Shown: positions 43,624 to 52,472 of the stretch, piece by piece | How positions within the stretch are numbered: position 1 is the stretch's first letter | Layout of the letters: every line of letters starts with the position of its first letter | From: an uncultured Muribaculaceae bacterium | GTDB taxonomy: Bacteria > Bacteroidota > Bacteroidia > Bacteroidales > Muribaculaceae | Reading direction: 5' to 3' | Assembly (NCBI GenBank): GCA_910578385.1 | Contig: CAJTQV010000014.1 | Coordinates: 19,041-83,040 of the forward strand | Length of the DNA: 64,000 bases | Position numbers and translations under genes: made by a program | The notes under the pieces: generated by a model | Database searches by the model: none | What the model saw: only the letters and a program-made list of their open reading frames with translations | Told to the model about the DNA's origin: nothing

Positions 43624-44376
43624 ATGAACCAGGAGAAAAGAACTGATTCTATAATTGCCGCCGCTATCACGTTTGTGGTCGCGCTGCTCATCCTGCTGTT
43701 CCTCTTTTTCGGCGGGATGACGTTCGACCGCGCGGAACTGGCCGTATCCTCCACTCCCGAGATTGAACCTCTGGAGGAGGAGCTGTTCATCGAGCCGGAG
43801 ATAATGCGTGACCTCGGCGAGGAGAACGCCACGGTGCAGGATGCCCCGGCTCCCGCATTCAAGGGTGAACCGGAACAGTCCGAGACGGAAAACACCAAGC
43901 TTGTCGTGCCGGGTAAGAGCGAGAAACCCGCTCCCCCGGTGGCGAAGCCCGTCACTCAGAAAACCGAGAGTCCTGTCAAGGCCACCGAACCGCCCAAGAC
44001 AAGCGAGGAGAAAAAGGCCGTGACCTCCAAGATGGCAAACAAATTTCCCACCAACAACGGTACCTCGACCGGCACATCGGGCACCTCCGGAGCCGGAGGG
44101 GTCGGTGTAGGCATATCGGGCAGCGTATCGGGACGCACGTTCAAGGGCTGCCCCAAACCGAGTGTTGAGTTGCAGAACAAGGTTGTGGTCGAAGTGCGCG
44201 TCACTATCGATGCCAACGGCCGTGTGACGGCAGCCACCGCCCGCAGCAAGTCAGGCAAAGCCTCCGCGGCCATCCTCCGGGCCTGCGAGCAAGCCGCCCG
44301 TTCCGCCCGCTGGAGCGAGGACAAGGACACCCCCACCGCCAAAGGCACCCTGACCTTCACCATCACCCCCCGCTGA
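43624..44376 (+). CDS. tonB: TonB-like energy transducer
   Basis: 250 residues. N-terminal helix (about 9-29), a charged and Pro-rich spacer (about 45-150), a Gly/Ser/Thr hinge (GTSTGTSGTSGAGGVGVGIS) and a C-terminal TonB-type domain (VVVEVRVTIDANGRVTAATARSKSGK). Passes energy to outer-membrane receptors such as HmuR. TolA-like function is the alternative. Confidence 0.8.
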   Translation: MNQEKRTDSIIAAAITFVVALLILLFLFFGGMTFDRAELAVSSTPEIEPLEEELFIEPEIMRDLGEENATVQDAPAPAFKGEPEQSETENTKLVVPGKSEKPAPPVAKPVTQKTESPVKATEPPKTSEEKKAVTSKMANKFPTNNGTSTGTSGTSGAGGVGVGISGSVSGRTFKGCPKPSVELQNKVVVEVRVTIDANGRVTAATARSKSGKASAAILRACEQAARSARWSEDKDTPTAKGTLTFTITPR

Positions 44377-44394
44377 CACAAGCATATCATATAT

Positions 44395-44438
44395 AATTAT
44401 AACTGTCCGATAAAAATTTTTATCGGACAGTTATAATT
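44395..44438. terminator. 44-bp perfect palindrome, terminator between tonB and the sorting-tail gene
   Basis: AATTATAACTGTCCGATAAA... (22 nt) and its exact complement with no loop. A degenerate direct copy of the right arm follows (44447-44468, TTTTATCTGACAGTGATAATT) and overlaps the stop of the minus-strand gene. It may terminate both genes. Similar triple-arm design to 41762-41829. Confidence 0.75.
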
Positions 44439-44466
44439 CTCAATAAGTTTTATCTGACAGTGATAA

Positions 44467-46296
44467 TTAAGGTTTGCGTAACAAAACTCTCTTGCCATCG
44501 ACGATAAAGATACCACGCAGATCACCCTGATTTGGCACGCGGCGACCGCTCAAGTCGTAGACCCCGTCAATGGATGTTGGCGCAGATATGGATTCGACCC
44601 CATTGCTACCCGAAACAGTCCAAGTGAACGTAAGTGCCGATGCATCGCGTTCCCACCAATCAAATGAGAAAAATCCTGCGGGAATGGAGAGCGTATACGT
44701 CCCCCAAGCCGAAATGGATTCCGGCAACGTGAGAAGGAGCACGTTATCAGTGTCGGTGTAAGAGACACAGTTAGCATCCACCCGCATCACTTCGTCTCCA
44801 TTCTCCTTTTTTATAATGCCCTCTACTCCGTAATTATAGAGTGCCATTTCTTCATCAGGGAAAGTAAATAAAATCTCTGAGAGAGTTTCTACTGTAGCTC
44901 CGTCGACCGGGTCGGTTATGCAATTTGTATGACCGGAAGGTGCGTTGTAGATAGTATATCGATAGAAGAGATTAGGATTACAGCGACCATCCTCCATATC
45001 ATCGTAATACCAATCATCATTACCGAACGACGCCACGTTGATACGCAACTCGTAGCTACCGTTGGCAGTCACAGGCTCAGCGAGAGTCACGGTGATATCG
45101 CCAGTCCAGGAAGCCTCGATAGTGGCGATATCGCTCACACGTTTCTCTGTCAAAAGGTTATATAATCCCCCATAATCTTCTGAATCAGTATTCTCATAAT
45201 AATCGCCTTCGCCAAAAGAAAGCACGAACGCATGCAGTTCATTCAAGGTAGTGCCAGCCTCAGGACTTACCGATACTGGTATCATATCAGGATGCACCTC
45301 ATCAGGAAGATTGACGTACTTCCACACGGGTACAAGCTGATAGTTGCCTTGGCTTGCCTCACAGATAGCCATAAAGGGGTCGGCCTCGGGATCATCCATA
45401 TCTACCCACCCGGCAAACGGTGTGTAATCGCGGTAGTTACATTCCGGAAGAGCCACATCTGTTCCTTTCGGATAATAATGAGTCTGATTCGGCTGTATTT
45501 GCGTCCCTTCCGGCAAGTTGTAGTTGATCCAGTAAGTATCCGGGATAGCCCATTTCTCATCAAGAACAATCGCTCCGCCATCTACCACGCCTTCGGGAAG
45601 CACGGTAGTTGCAACCTCCATATCATCGGGGTCCTCGGGTGAAACCCATATCACATTGTTGAAACACCGGGCTGAAGTGTTGTTGCCGGCATATATGGCA
45701 CCCCCGGTGAGAGTGAAGACTCCTTCTACCTCGTTGCTTACCGGTTCGAAACCCTTGTCACCTCCTACGATTGTACCGCCTGTCATGTATACGTAACCCG
45801 TATTTAGCACAGCGAGTCCGCGTGCAGATCCGTTCAGGCGACCGCCCTCGATATAGACATTGTCGATATATTTGCCGACTTCTAATACAGAACCCATACC
45901 GGTGGTGGTGTAAGTGCCGCTTTCTATAATAAACGAACCGGCGCTTTTAATGAAGAAGAGCGGGTGGCGGTCAGTGACAATCATTTCGCCGTCACCATCG
46001 GGGGCATTATCGCAGACCACGACATTTGCTGTGCCTATAGCAGCCAAACCCTGACGACCGAACACTATCTTATGACCGTTGAGGTCAATCCGACAATCCT
46101 CTGATATTTTAAGGATTTCCTCATAATCGGTCTCCAGGTCGGCTACAAAACGGATTAGAGTCTCCTTATTTTCTAATGCTGTGGCAAGAGCCTCGGCATC
46201 AGAAATCTCAACCCAACCGTCTGCCGGTTCCGGAGCAGCGGCCATACCGGCAAACGAACCTGCCAATATACCCGCGAGAAGTAAAAATTTTTTCAT
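44467..46296 (-). CDS. Secreted beta-helix-like surface protein with C-terminal sorting tail
   Basis: 609 residues. Signal peptide (about 1-20), a right-handed beta-helix-like region (about 60-230; IDLNGHKIVFG, VYIEGGRLNGSARGLAV, VYMTGGTIVGG), two Ig-like repeats (about 340-575; for example SYELRINVASF, GTYTLSIPAGFF) and a type IX-style tail (DGVYDLSGRRVPNQGDLRGIFIV). Probably an adhesin or glycan-associated surface protein. It has its own promoter; no structured-RNA copy is present upstream. Confidence 0.78.
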   Translation of the reverse strand: MKKFLLLAGILAGSFAGMAAAPEPADGWVEISDAEALATALENKETLIRFVADLETDYEEILKISEDCRIDLNGHKIVFGRQGLAAIGTANVVVCDNAPDGDGEMIVTDRHPLFFIKSAGSFIIESGTYTTTGMGSVLEVGKYIDNVYIEGGRLNGSARGLAVLNTGYVYMTGGTIVGGDKGFEPVSNEVEGVFTLTGGAIYAGNNTSARCFNNVIWVSPEDPDDMEVATTVLPEGVVDGGAIVLDEKWAIPDTYWINYNLPEGTQIQPNQTHYYPKGTDVALPECNYRDYTPFAGWVDMDDPEADPFMAICEASQGNYQLVPVWKYVNLPDEVHPDMIPVSVSPEAGTTLNELHAFVLSFGEGDYYENTDSEDYGGLYNLLTEKRVSDIATIEASWTGDITVTLAEPVTANGSYELRINVASFGNDDWYYDDMEDGRCNPNLFYRYTIYNAPSGHTNCITDPVDGATVETLSEILFTFPDEEMALYNYGVEGIIKKENGDEVMRVDANCVSYTDTDNVLLLTLPESISAWGTYTLSIPAGFFSFDWWERDASALTFTWTVSGSNGVESISAPTSIDGVYDLSGRRVPNQGDLRGIFIVDGKRVLLRKP

Positions 46297-46383
46297 AATA
46301 GAGCGTTATAGACCTTGCGTCAAAATCGGGCAGAAAGGGTAGCCCAGATATACTTTAGCAAGGGAAGGTTAATTATTTGACGC

Positions 46384-46417
46384 CAAAGTTAGAAATAATT
46401 TACTTAATCTCCGACAA
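46384..46417 (-). promoter_or_regulatory. Promoter of the 609-residue protein
   Basis: Minus strand: TTG (46415-46417), 23-nt spacer (longer than usual), TAACTTTG (46384-46391). Leader about 82 nt. Confidence 0.55.
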
Positions 46418-46501
46418 TTTCTCCTGCCCAAATGTCTGATTTCACGAAAAGAGACACCTGTGATTTGTAATTTGCTATTACTCTGATAATTATCGACGAC
46501 A

Positions 46502-48226
46502 TCATTTCGATGCCGCGATATATTGCAACGGTGTTACTCCCGTGATTTTCTTAAATACCGATGTGAAATGGGTGCGCGATTTATAACCCACTTTCTCAGC
46601 TATCGCCTCGATGGTCAATGTCTTTTTGAATTCGGGCGATAACAGCATTGAGCAGGCATTCTTAACCCTTGCCTCAGCCAACAGGTCGCTGAACGACTTA
46701 TCTAACGATTCATTCAGGAGTGTTGACAGATACCTCGGTTTCGTGCCTACTATATCAGCCAATTGGGTTATAGAAAAGGCATTGTCGAATATCTGATGAG
46801 ATTCCGCGAATACCTCCCCGACGGCTCCGATTATTCTTAGTCGCTCCTCCTCATCCACCGGCAGCTGGATGCGTTTTCCCGTGGTCTCGCCTATCTCTTC
46901 TTCCGGCATAGACTCCAACCGGCTCTTTAGCATCGAGATGGTTTCTTCGTATTCTTTCCTAATACGGGCATTAATTTCTTCAGCCTTTACAGAAGCCTTA
47001 TGCCGCTCCACAAGATCATGGTGGCTGCGAGATAGCCGACGGTTGCGCTGCAGAATATACAGCAGCAGGATTACAACCAACGCAGAGGCCACGCTTAATA
47101 TCCATATCACCGTCAGTCGATACGCATGATGCATGCGTTCCTCGGCTATCAGCAGATTTAGTTTGTCAACTTCGGCGTTTGTCTCTGCAATCTTGATATT
47201 GTTAAATACTCTGCCGGAATGCAATTTTTCATTCTCCTCGTAGGCGCGCAACCACATCCGTTGAGCCGTGATGGAGTCGCCGTGTGTCTGTGCCACGACT
47301 CCGAGGCCGCGGTAAATACGCGGAAGACGGTCGTCCATATTACTGGCAACCGCCAACTGCAGCGCGCTGTCGAGGATCATGCGGGCGCTGTCGGTCAAGT
47401 GGCGCTTGTTATACAGGTTGGCCAACGTGAGAGCATGATCCACCACATACCGTATCGAGTCTTGATTGGCATCGATAAAGTTCCCGGCATCCAGCATAAG
47501 GGAGGTGGCCGTCCTTAAATCCCCCCTTCGCATTATCTGCAACGCTTTGCACATAGCCTTACTATACCTCCCCATCGGTATATCGTAGACGGGTAATTTA
47601 TCAAAAATCTTTAGCGAGGGTTCTATCTCAGCCACCATATCATTTACCATAGCACTGTTGGCCAAATCATTAAACACCATCAACTGCATCACCCGGCTTA
47701 TTTCTGTGTGCTTTCCGGCCGCGTAGCGCATGGCGAGATTATACAGCTCAATAGCCTTGGCCGAATCGCCGAAATCATCGTAGACCTTCGCTATGTTGTC
47801 AAGCACTCCAGCAAGGATATCATACTCTTTCGCCTCTTCGACTATCTTACGCGCACGCAGCAGATATGGGTAAGCCCTTTCGGGATCATTCTTTAAAAAT
47901 AGATATATGTAACCGATGTTATTCAGGGCTTTAGCATATTCGCGCAGGCTATTTCCTTTTAGCTTCTCCTCGCCTTTCGATACCGCCATAGCGTAATATG
48001 TCAAGGCTTCGTCGTAGCGCTTTTGCTCAAGAAGCTTGTATCCTGCGGCGGTGAGTTTCTCTATGGGAAGCGACATGCCTTTTGCCAATACCGAATCCCA
48101 ATGAACGATCATTTCTCCTGCCCCGCCGCAATACTCCTTAGAATTGCCAGCATATATCACCGTTCCCGCCGCCATCAACACGACAAGCCATAGAAATCTT
48201 AATATATGGTCACGATGCCTCCTCAT
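46502..48226 (-). CDS. TPR-containing membrane sensor with AraC-type DNA-binding domain
   Basis: 574 residues. N-terminal helix or signal (about 8-26), seven or so TPR motifs (about 50-330; YDEALTYYAMAVSKGEEKL, AKALNNIGYIYLFLKNDPERA), a membrane helix (about 372-395), a coiled coil, and a C-terminal AraC/XylS helix-turn-helix (about 470-574; FSDLLAEARVKNACSMLL, IAEKVGYKSRTHFTSVFKKITGVTPLQY). One-component membrane regulator typical of Bacteroidetes; its ligand and targets are unknown, and the gene at 44467-46296 is a possible target. A CAAATTTA box (minus TAAATTTG) at 48341-48348 may be its promoter. Confidence 0.88.
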   Translation of the reverse strand: MRRHRDHILRFLWLVVLMAAGTVIYAGNSKEYCGGAGEMIVHWDSVLAKGMSLPIEKLTAAGYKLLEQKRYDEALTYYAMAVSKGEEKLKGNSLREYAKALNNIGYIYLFLKNDPERAYPYLLRARKIVEEAKEYDILAGVLDNIAKVYDDFGDSAKAIELYNLAMRYAAGKHTEISRVMQLMVFNDLANSAMVNDMVAEIEPSLKIFDKLPVYDIPMGRYSKAMCKALQIMRRGDLRTATSLMLDAGNFIDANQDSIRYVVDHALTLANLYNKRHLTDSARMILDSALQLAVASNMDDRLPRIYRGLGVVAQTHGDSITAQRMWLRAYEENEKLHSGRVFNNIKIAETNAEVDKLNLLIAEERMHHAYRLTVIWILSVASALVVILLLYILQRNRRLSRSHHDLVERHKASVKAEEINARIRKEYEETISMLKSRLESMPEEEIGETTGKRIQLPVDEEERLRIIGAVGEVFAESHQIFDNAFSITQLADIVGTKPRYLSTLLNESLDKSFSDLLAEARVKNACSMLLSPEFKKTLTIEAIAEKVGYKSRTHFTSVFKKITGVTPLQYIAASK

Positions 48227-48474
48227 ACTTACTAATCTCCTGCAAAAGCAAGCAAAAAAATCCCTAAGTTTTCATTCACGAAACGAACATACGCTTCTTT
48301 GTTTTTCTATGTCAATAACAGACTACTGTCTATCAGTTGGCAAATTTACATAAAAATCTTGACAGTTTTACACCGGCAGAATAAAAAAACAAGGCCGGTT
48401 CGTTTTTTGTCCATAGATACGTACTCTTAGCAACAATTTTTGTATTTTTAAGGGATAATATTTACTTAATCCTC

Positions 48475-48642
48475 ATGAATATGGATGCAAAAAAAATCAT
48501 AGCCGATCTTGATGTCCCCAAAGTTAGCATATTTCCTGGTCTCACGCAAGCAGATGGCTCAATTATTTTAGAAAAACCTACGGAAATGCATATAATTAAA
48601 AATTTACAACGGTTCTTAATTCTTAGAAGTTGTTTAAACTAA
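48475..48642 (+). CDS. Possible small protein (55 residues)
   Basis: Starts MNMDAKKIIADLDVPKVSIF and ends RFLILRSCLN. No signal peptide or known domain, and no good promoter; a TATTTTTA-like box precedes it. It may be spurious. The remainder of the 624-bp gap (48227-48850) holds the promoter region of the TPR/AraC gene and a terminator at 48761-48801. Confidence 0.3.
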   Translation: MNMDAKKIIADLDVPKVSIFPGLTQADGSIILEKPTEMHIIKNLQRFLILRSCLN

Positions 48643-48760
48643 TTTTCAACATCTACTTAAGGTTATTAATTCACAATTTACAAATACCTAAATCGCCCCA
48701 TTACCTACAAGTTCTATTATCACAACTATATTTCTCCATAAGAATAACGTACTAAAATCA

Positions 48761-48801
48761 AGTAGGAGGTAAACACATCTGATCAGTGTCTACCTCCTAC
48801 T
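48761..48801 (-). terminator. Terminator of the CoA-transferase gene
   Basis: Stem AGTAGGAGGTA(A)ACAC / GTGT(C)TACCTCCTACT with a 9-nt loop, 50 nt past the stop codon of the minus-strand gene; T-run is weak. Confidence 0.65.
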
Positions 48802-48850
48802 TTACTATACTAAGGAGCTATTGCCGACAGGACAAACTGTCTTGTCGGAA

Positions 48851-50353
48851 TTAGGCGCCGTATTTGGCGAAGTCGGCGTTGAGCATGTCGCCGGTCTCCA
48901 TCAGGGCCTGGTGAAGGGCGAAGGCTGCGGGAAGATGGTGGGGAGTATGACCGCCGTTCTTCTGCGCGAGCTTCAGGTAATCCCACATCAGTTCCTTGTA
49001 CATCGGGTGAACGCAGTTCTCGATGATGGTCTCTGCCTTCTGACGCGGATCTTTGCCACGGAGGTCGGCAACACCCTGCTCTGTTGCGAGAATCTTCACT
49101 GAGTGCTCGCTGTGGTCGAGGTGCGATACCATCGGCACGAATGTCGAGATCTTGCCACCCTTCTGGATTGAAGGACAGGAGAAGATCGAGAGGTACGCGT
49201 TGCGGCTGAAGTCGGCCGAACCACCGATACCGTTCATCATCTTTGTGCCGAGAACGTGGGTTGAATTCACGTTACCGAAGATGTCGGCCTCAAGCGCGGT
49301 GTTCATCGCGATAAGTCCGAGTCGACGCACGATCTCGGGGTTATTCGAGATCTCGCCCGGACGCATCACAACTTTGTCGCGGAAGTAATCGATGTTGTCC
49401 ATGAAGCGGAGCATCGCGTCGTCGCTGAAAGTGAGCGCGCATGTCGAGGCGAACTTACACTTGCCTTCCTCCATGAGCTTCATCACGGCATCCTGGATAA
49501 CCTCGGTGTACATCTCGAACTGCGGAATCTCAGGATTCTCACCAAGTCCGTAGAGAACGGCGTTGGCAACGTTGCCCACACCCGACTGGATGGGAAGGAA
49601 TTCCTTGGGAATCTTACCGTTTCTCAGCTCTGAAGCGAGGAAGTTGCAGATGTTCTCACCGATACGTGAGGTCAGCTCATCGGGCGCTGTGAAAGGTGCG
49701 ATGCTCTCCGAAGCGTTCGACGGAACCACGCCGACAATCTTCTTCGGGTCAATCTTCAGAATCGGCGAACCGATACGGTCACTCGGCTTGTAGATAGGTA
49801 TCTCGCGACGGTGAGGAGGATCCAGAGGAATGTAGTTGTCGTGGAAACCACTGAATGAGTTGTGGTAGTAACTGCTGTACTCGATGATCACCTTCTTGGC
49901 AAGCTGGGCCACGGTGGGAGCCATACCGAGTCCGGCACCGAGAATAATCTTGCCATTGGGGCTCATCTCCGTAGCCTCGATGATAGCCACATCGATGTCT
50001 CCGTAGAAACCGTAACGCAGATCCTGCGAGAGGTGACTGAGGTGAAGGTCCGAATAATGGATGCCGTCGCCGTTCACAAGCTTGCGACAGTCCTTGTGGC
50101 TCTGGTAGGGCACACGGACTCCGATTGCATCGGCTCGCGACAGCTCGCCGTCGACGTGATCGTTGGTTGACGCACCGGTGTACAGGTTGACTTTGAAAGG
50201 TTCGCCTTTTTCATGGAGGGCTTTGGCTTTCTCGGCCAGCGCCACCGTTACTACTTTTGGCGTTCCCGAGGCGGTGAAGCCGGATAATCCGACATTATCG
50301 CCATTTTTTATCACACTGGCGGCCTCTTCTGCTGAAATAAATGGAATGCTCAT
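48851..50353 (-). CDS. Acetyl-CoA hydrolase/transferase family protein, succinate CoA-transferase type
   Basis: 500 residues, the normal family length. Conserved phrases include YTGASTNDHVDGEL (near 60), GAGLGMAP, PIQSGVGNVANAVLYGLG and EMYTEVIQD (near 280, where the catalytic Glu is expected), and the C-terminal MVSHLDHSEHSVKILATEQG. Most likely moves CoA between succinate and propionate or acetate in the succinate-propionate fermentation of Bacteroidales. Exact substrate pair is not determined. Confidence 0.88.
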   Translation of the reverse strand: MSIPFISAEEAASVIKNGDNVGLSGFTASGTPKVVTVALAEKAKALHEKGEPFKVNLYTGASTNDHVDGELSRADAIGVRVPYQSHKDCRKLVNGDGIHYSDLHLSHLSQDLRYGFYGDIDVAIIEATEMSPNGKIILGAGLGMAPTVAQLAKKVIIEYSSYYHNSFSGFHDNYIPLDPPHRREIPIYKPSDRIGSPILKIDPKKIVGVVPSNASESIAPFTAPDELTSRIGENICNFLASELRNGKIPKEFLPIQSGVGNVANAVLYGLGENPEIPQFEMYTEVIQDAVMKLMEEGKCKFASTCALTFSDDAMLRFMDNIDYFRDKVVMRPGEISNNPEIVRRLGLIAMNTALEADIFGNVNSTHVLGTKMMNGIGGSADFSRNAYLSIFSCPSIQKGGKISTFVPMVSHLDHSEHSVKILATEQGVADLRGKDPRQKAETIIENCVHPMYKELMWDYLKLAQKNGGHTPHHLPAAFALHQALMETGDMLNADFAKYGA

Positions 50354-50394
50354 TTGTAACGTTTAGATTTAAATGGTAAATTTGCACAAAATTA
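50354..50394. promoter_or_regulatory. Overlapping divergent promoters for miaB and the CoA-transferase gene
   Basis: Plus strand: TTG 50354-50356, 20-nt spacer, TAAATTTG 50377-50384, start near 50390 (miaB). Minus strand: TAATTTTG 50387-50394, start near 50381 (CoA-transferase); its -33 box is weak. The two cores interlock, so polymerase on one would block the other. Confidence 0.7.
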
Positions 50395-50420
50395 ATAATT
50401 TTATGCAATCCACACTAACG

Positions 50421-51797
50421 ATGGACCCATTTTTTTTACCCGATACCCGAAAAAAGTGCACAATTCTCAAAAAAGTGCGCATTGAAACCTACGGATGCCA
50501 GATGAACGTGGCTGATTCGGAGGTTGTGGCGGCCATGATGGCGCTCGCCGGTTATGAGCCGACGGAGAACGACAACGAGGCCGCTGCCGTTCTTCTCAAC
50601 ACCTGCTCGATCCGCGACAACGCGGAGCAGAAAATCCATTCGCGCCTCAATTATTGGAACGCTATCCGGCGCAAGTCGGGCCGCAATGTGATCATCGGCG
50701 TGATCGGCTGCATGGCCGAACGCCTCAAGCAGGACCTGATCGACACATATGGTGTTGACCTCGTGGCCGGACCTGACGCTTATCTCGACCTCCCCAACCT
50801 GGTGGCGGCTGCCGAGACTGGGCAACCGGCCATAAACATCGACCTGTCCACGTCAGAGACTTACCGCGACGTGGTGCCGCGACGCCTCGGAGGTGCCGGA
50901 GCCGTGGGTGGCTTCATCTCGATAATGCGCGGCTGCAACAATTTCTGCTCATATTGCATCGTGCCTTATACCCGTGGACGTGAACGTTCGCGCGAACCGC
51001 AGAGCATTCTCCGCGAACTCGCCGACCTCCACTCACGCGGTTTCAAGGAGGCCACGCTGTTGGGACAGAACGTTAACAGTTACTCTTTCACCGATTCCGA
51101 ATCGGGCGAGACAGTCGATTTTCCCGCCCTTCTCGCCATGGTTGCCGAGGCCGCGCCCGACATGCGAATCCGCTTCACCACCTCGCACCCCAAGGATATG
51201 AGCGACCGCACGCTCGAAGTCATCGCAGCCCATCCTAACCTTGCCCGTCATATCCACCTGCCCGTGCAGAGCGGAAGCAATTCGGTGCTGAAGAACATGA
51301 ACCGCAAGTACACCCGCGAGTGGTATCTCGACCGCGTGGCTGCAATACGTCGCATTCTTCCTGACGCCGGTCTCTCGACCGATATGTTCACGGGCTTCTA
51401 CAATGAATCGGAAGAGGATTTCCAGGAAACGCTCTCGCTGATGCGCGAGGCCGGATTCGATTCGGCTTTCATGTTCAAGTATTCGGAGCGTCCCGGCACG
51501 CTCGCATCGCGCGAGATGCCCGACAATGTGCCTGAGGAGGTCAAGATTGACCGCCTGAACCGCATGATTGCATTGCAGAATGAATTGTCGCGCGAGAGCA
51601 ACCGCCGCGACATCGGCCGCGAGTTCGAGGTGCTTGTGGAAGGTCCCTCCAAGCGCAACCCCGAGGAGTTCTTCGGCCGCACTTCGCAGAACAAGGTCGT
51701 TGTCTTCCCCCGTGGCGAAGTCAAGCCGGGCGATTTCATCCGCGTCCGCGTACACGACGCTTCATCCGCCACGCTCCTCGGCGAAATTATCAAGTAA
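50421..51797 (+). CDS. miaB: tRNA-2-methylthio-N6-dimethylallyladenosine synthase
   Basis: 458 residues from MDPFFLPDTRKK (50421); Met 50403 is an alternative. The longest reading (50373) is rejected because its start codon lies before the predicted mRNA start. N-terminal MTTase domain with three cysteines (YGCQMN, NTCSIRDNA, GCMAER), radical SAM CNNFCSYC (CxxxCxxC), and a TRAM-like C-terminus. Adds a methylthio group to i6A37 of tRNA. Confidence 0.95.
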   Translation: MDPFFLPDTRKKCTILKKVRIETYGCQMNVADSEVVAAMMALAGYEPTENDNEAAAVLLNTCSIRDNAEQKIHSRLNYWNAIRRKSGRNVIIGVIGCMAERLKQDLIDTYGVDLVAGPDAYLDLPNLVAAAETGQPAINIDLSTSETYRDVVPRRLGGAGAVGGFISIMRGCNNFCSYCIVPYTRGRERSREPQSILRELADLHSRGFKEATLLGQNVNSYSFTDSESGETVDFPALLAMVAEAAPDMRIRFTTSHPKDMSDRTLEVIAAHPNLARHIHLPVQSGSNSVLKNMNRKYTREWYLDRVAAIRRILPDAGLSTDMFTGFYNESEEDFQETLSLMREAGFDSAFMFKYSERPGTLASREMPDNVPEEVKIDRLNRMIALQNELSRESNRRDIGREFEVLVEGPSKRNPEEFFGRTSQNKVVVFPRGEVKPGDFIRVRVHDASSATLLGEIIK

Positions 51798-51810
51798 CGG
51801 TTACATGCCG

Positions 51811-52425
51811 CTACCCTCCGATTGACTCCAGCCAATCCTCCTCTGGATTTCCTGCGGGCTGCTCAACCTGCTTCTCTTCCGTATCTCTGCGGTCGGCAGG
51901 TGCCGGAGGGGCGGTCATATCAATCTCTGTAAGTTCATAGGCTTCCGGATCTCTTTCTCCGGAAGCCTTTTTAAGTTCCTCGACTTTGGCACGCAGCCGC
52001 GCTATCCGCTGCTCGTATTGCTCTTTGAGCCGTTCGAAGCGGCTAAGCACGGTCTCGAATTGTTTTATCTGCTGTTCTGTATCTTCCCGCTCGTCAAGTT
52101 CGGCGCGGACTTCGGCCAACTGGTTACGCAGCCTTGCCACCTCGGCGGTCAGTTCATCGTTACGTTGTGAAAGCGAATCGTTCAGTCCTGCAAGTCTGTC
52201 ATGCCGTGAGCGCAGGTTATCCCCCGCATCACGCAGATCCGCCATCTCCCGGTTGCAGGCTTCGAGCTCTCCGGCAAGCCGGTTGCACTCACCCGCGAGC
52301 CGGGCGTTCTCCGCACGCAGAGGCTCCTCTTTAGCGGCATGTTCCTCAACCACCTTTTCCAGGTCAGCCATAACACGCCCTGCAACCTTCGGATGCAACC
52401 ATATCTTCCAAGCCGAAAAACTCAT
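51811..52425 (-). CDS. Coiled-coil protein of unknown function
   Basis: 204 residues, dominated by a long heptad-rich coiled coil (about 20-150), rich in Glu, Arg, Ala and Leu, with an acidic low-complexity C-terminus (EEKQVEQPAGNPEEDW). No recognised domain. Lies 47 nt downstream of the PEP-binding gene; the gap has three direct repeats of TTTATCAGC. Confidence 0.6.
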   Translation of the reverse strand: MSFSAWKIWLHPKVAGRVMADLEKVVEEHAAKEEPLRAENARLAGECNRLAGELEACNREMADLRDAGDNLRSRHDRLAGLNDSLSQRNDELTAEVARLRNQLAEVRAELDEREDTEQQIKQFETVLSRFERLKEQYEQRIARLRAKVEELKKASGERDPEAYELTEIDMTAPPAPADRRDTEEKQVEQPAGNPEEDWLESIGG

Positions 52426-52472
52426 CTATACTTTATCAGCTTATTATTTATCAGCTATATTTTATCAGCCGG

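Noticed and set aside
50373..50402. MVNLHK start of miaB
   Set aside because: The ATG overlaps the promoter -7 box, so it would not be in the mRNA.
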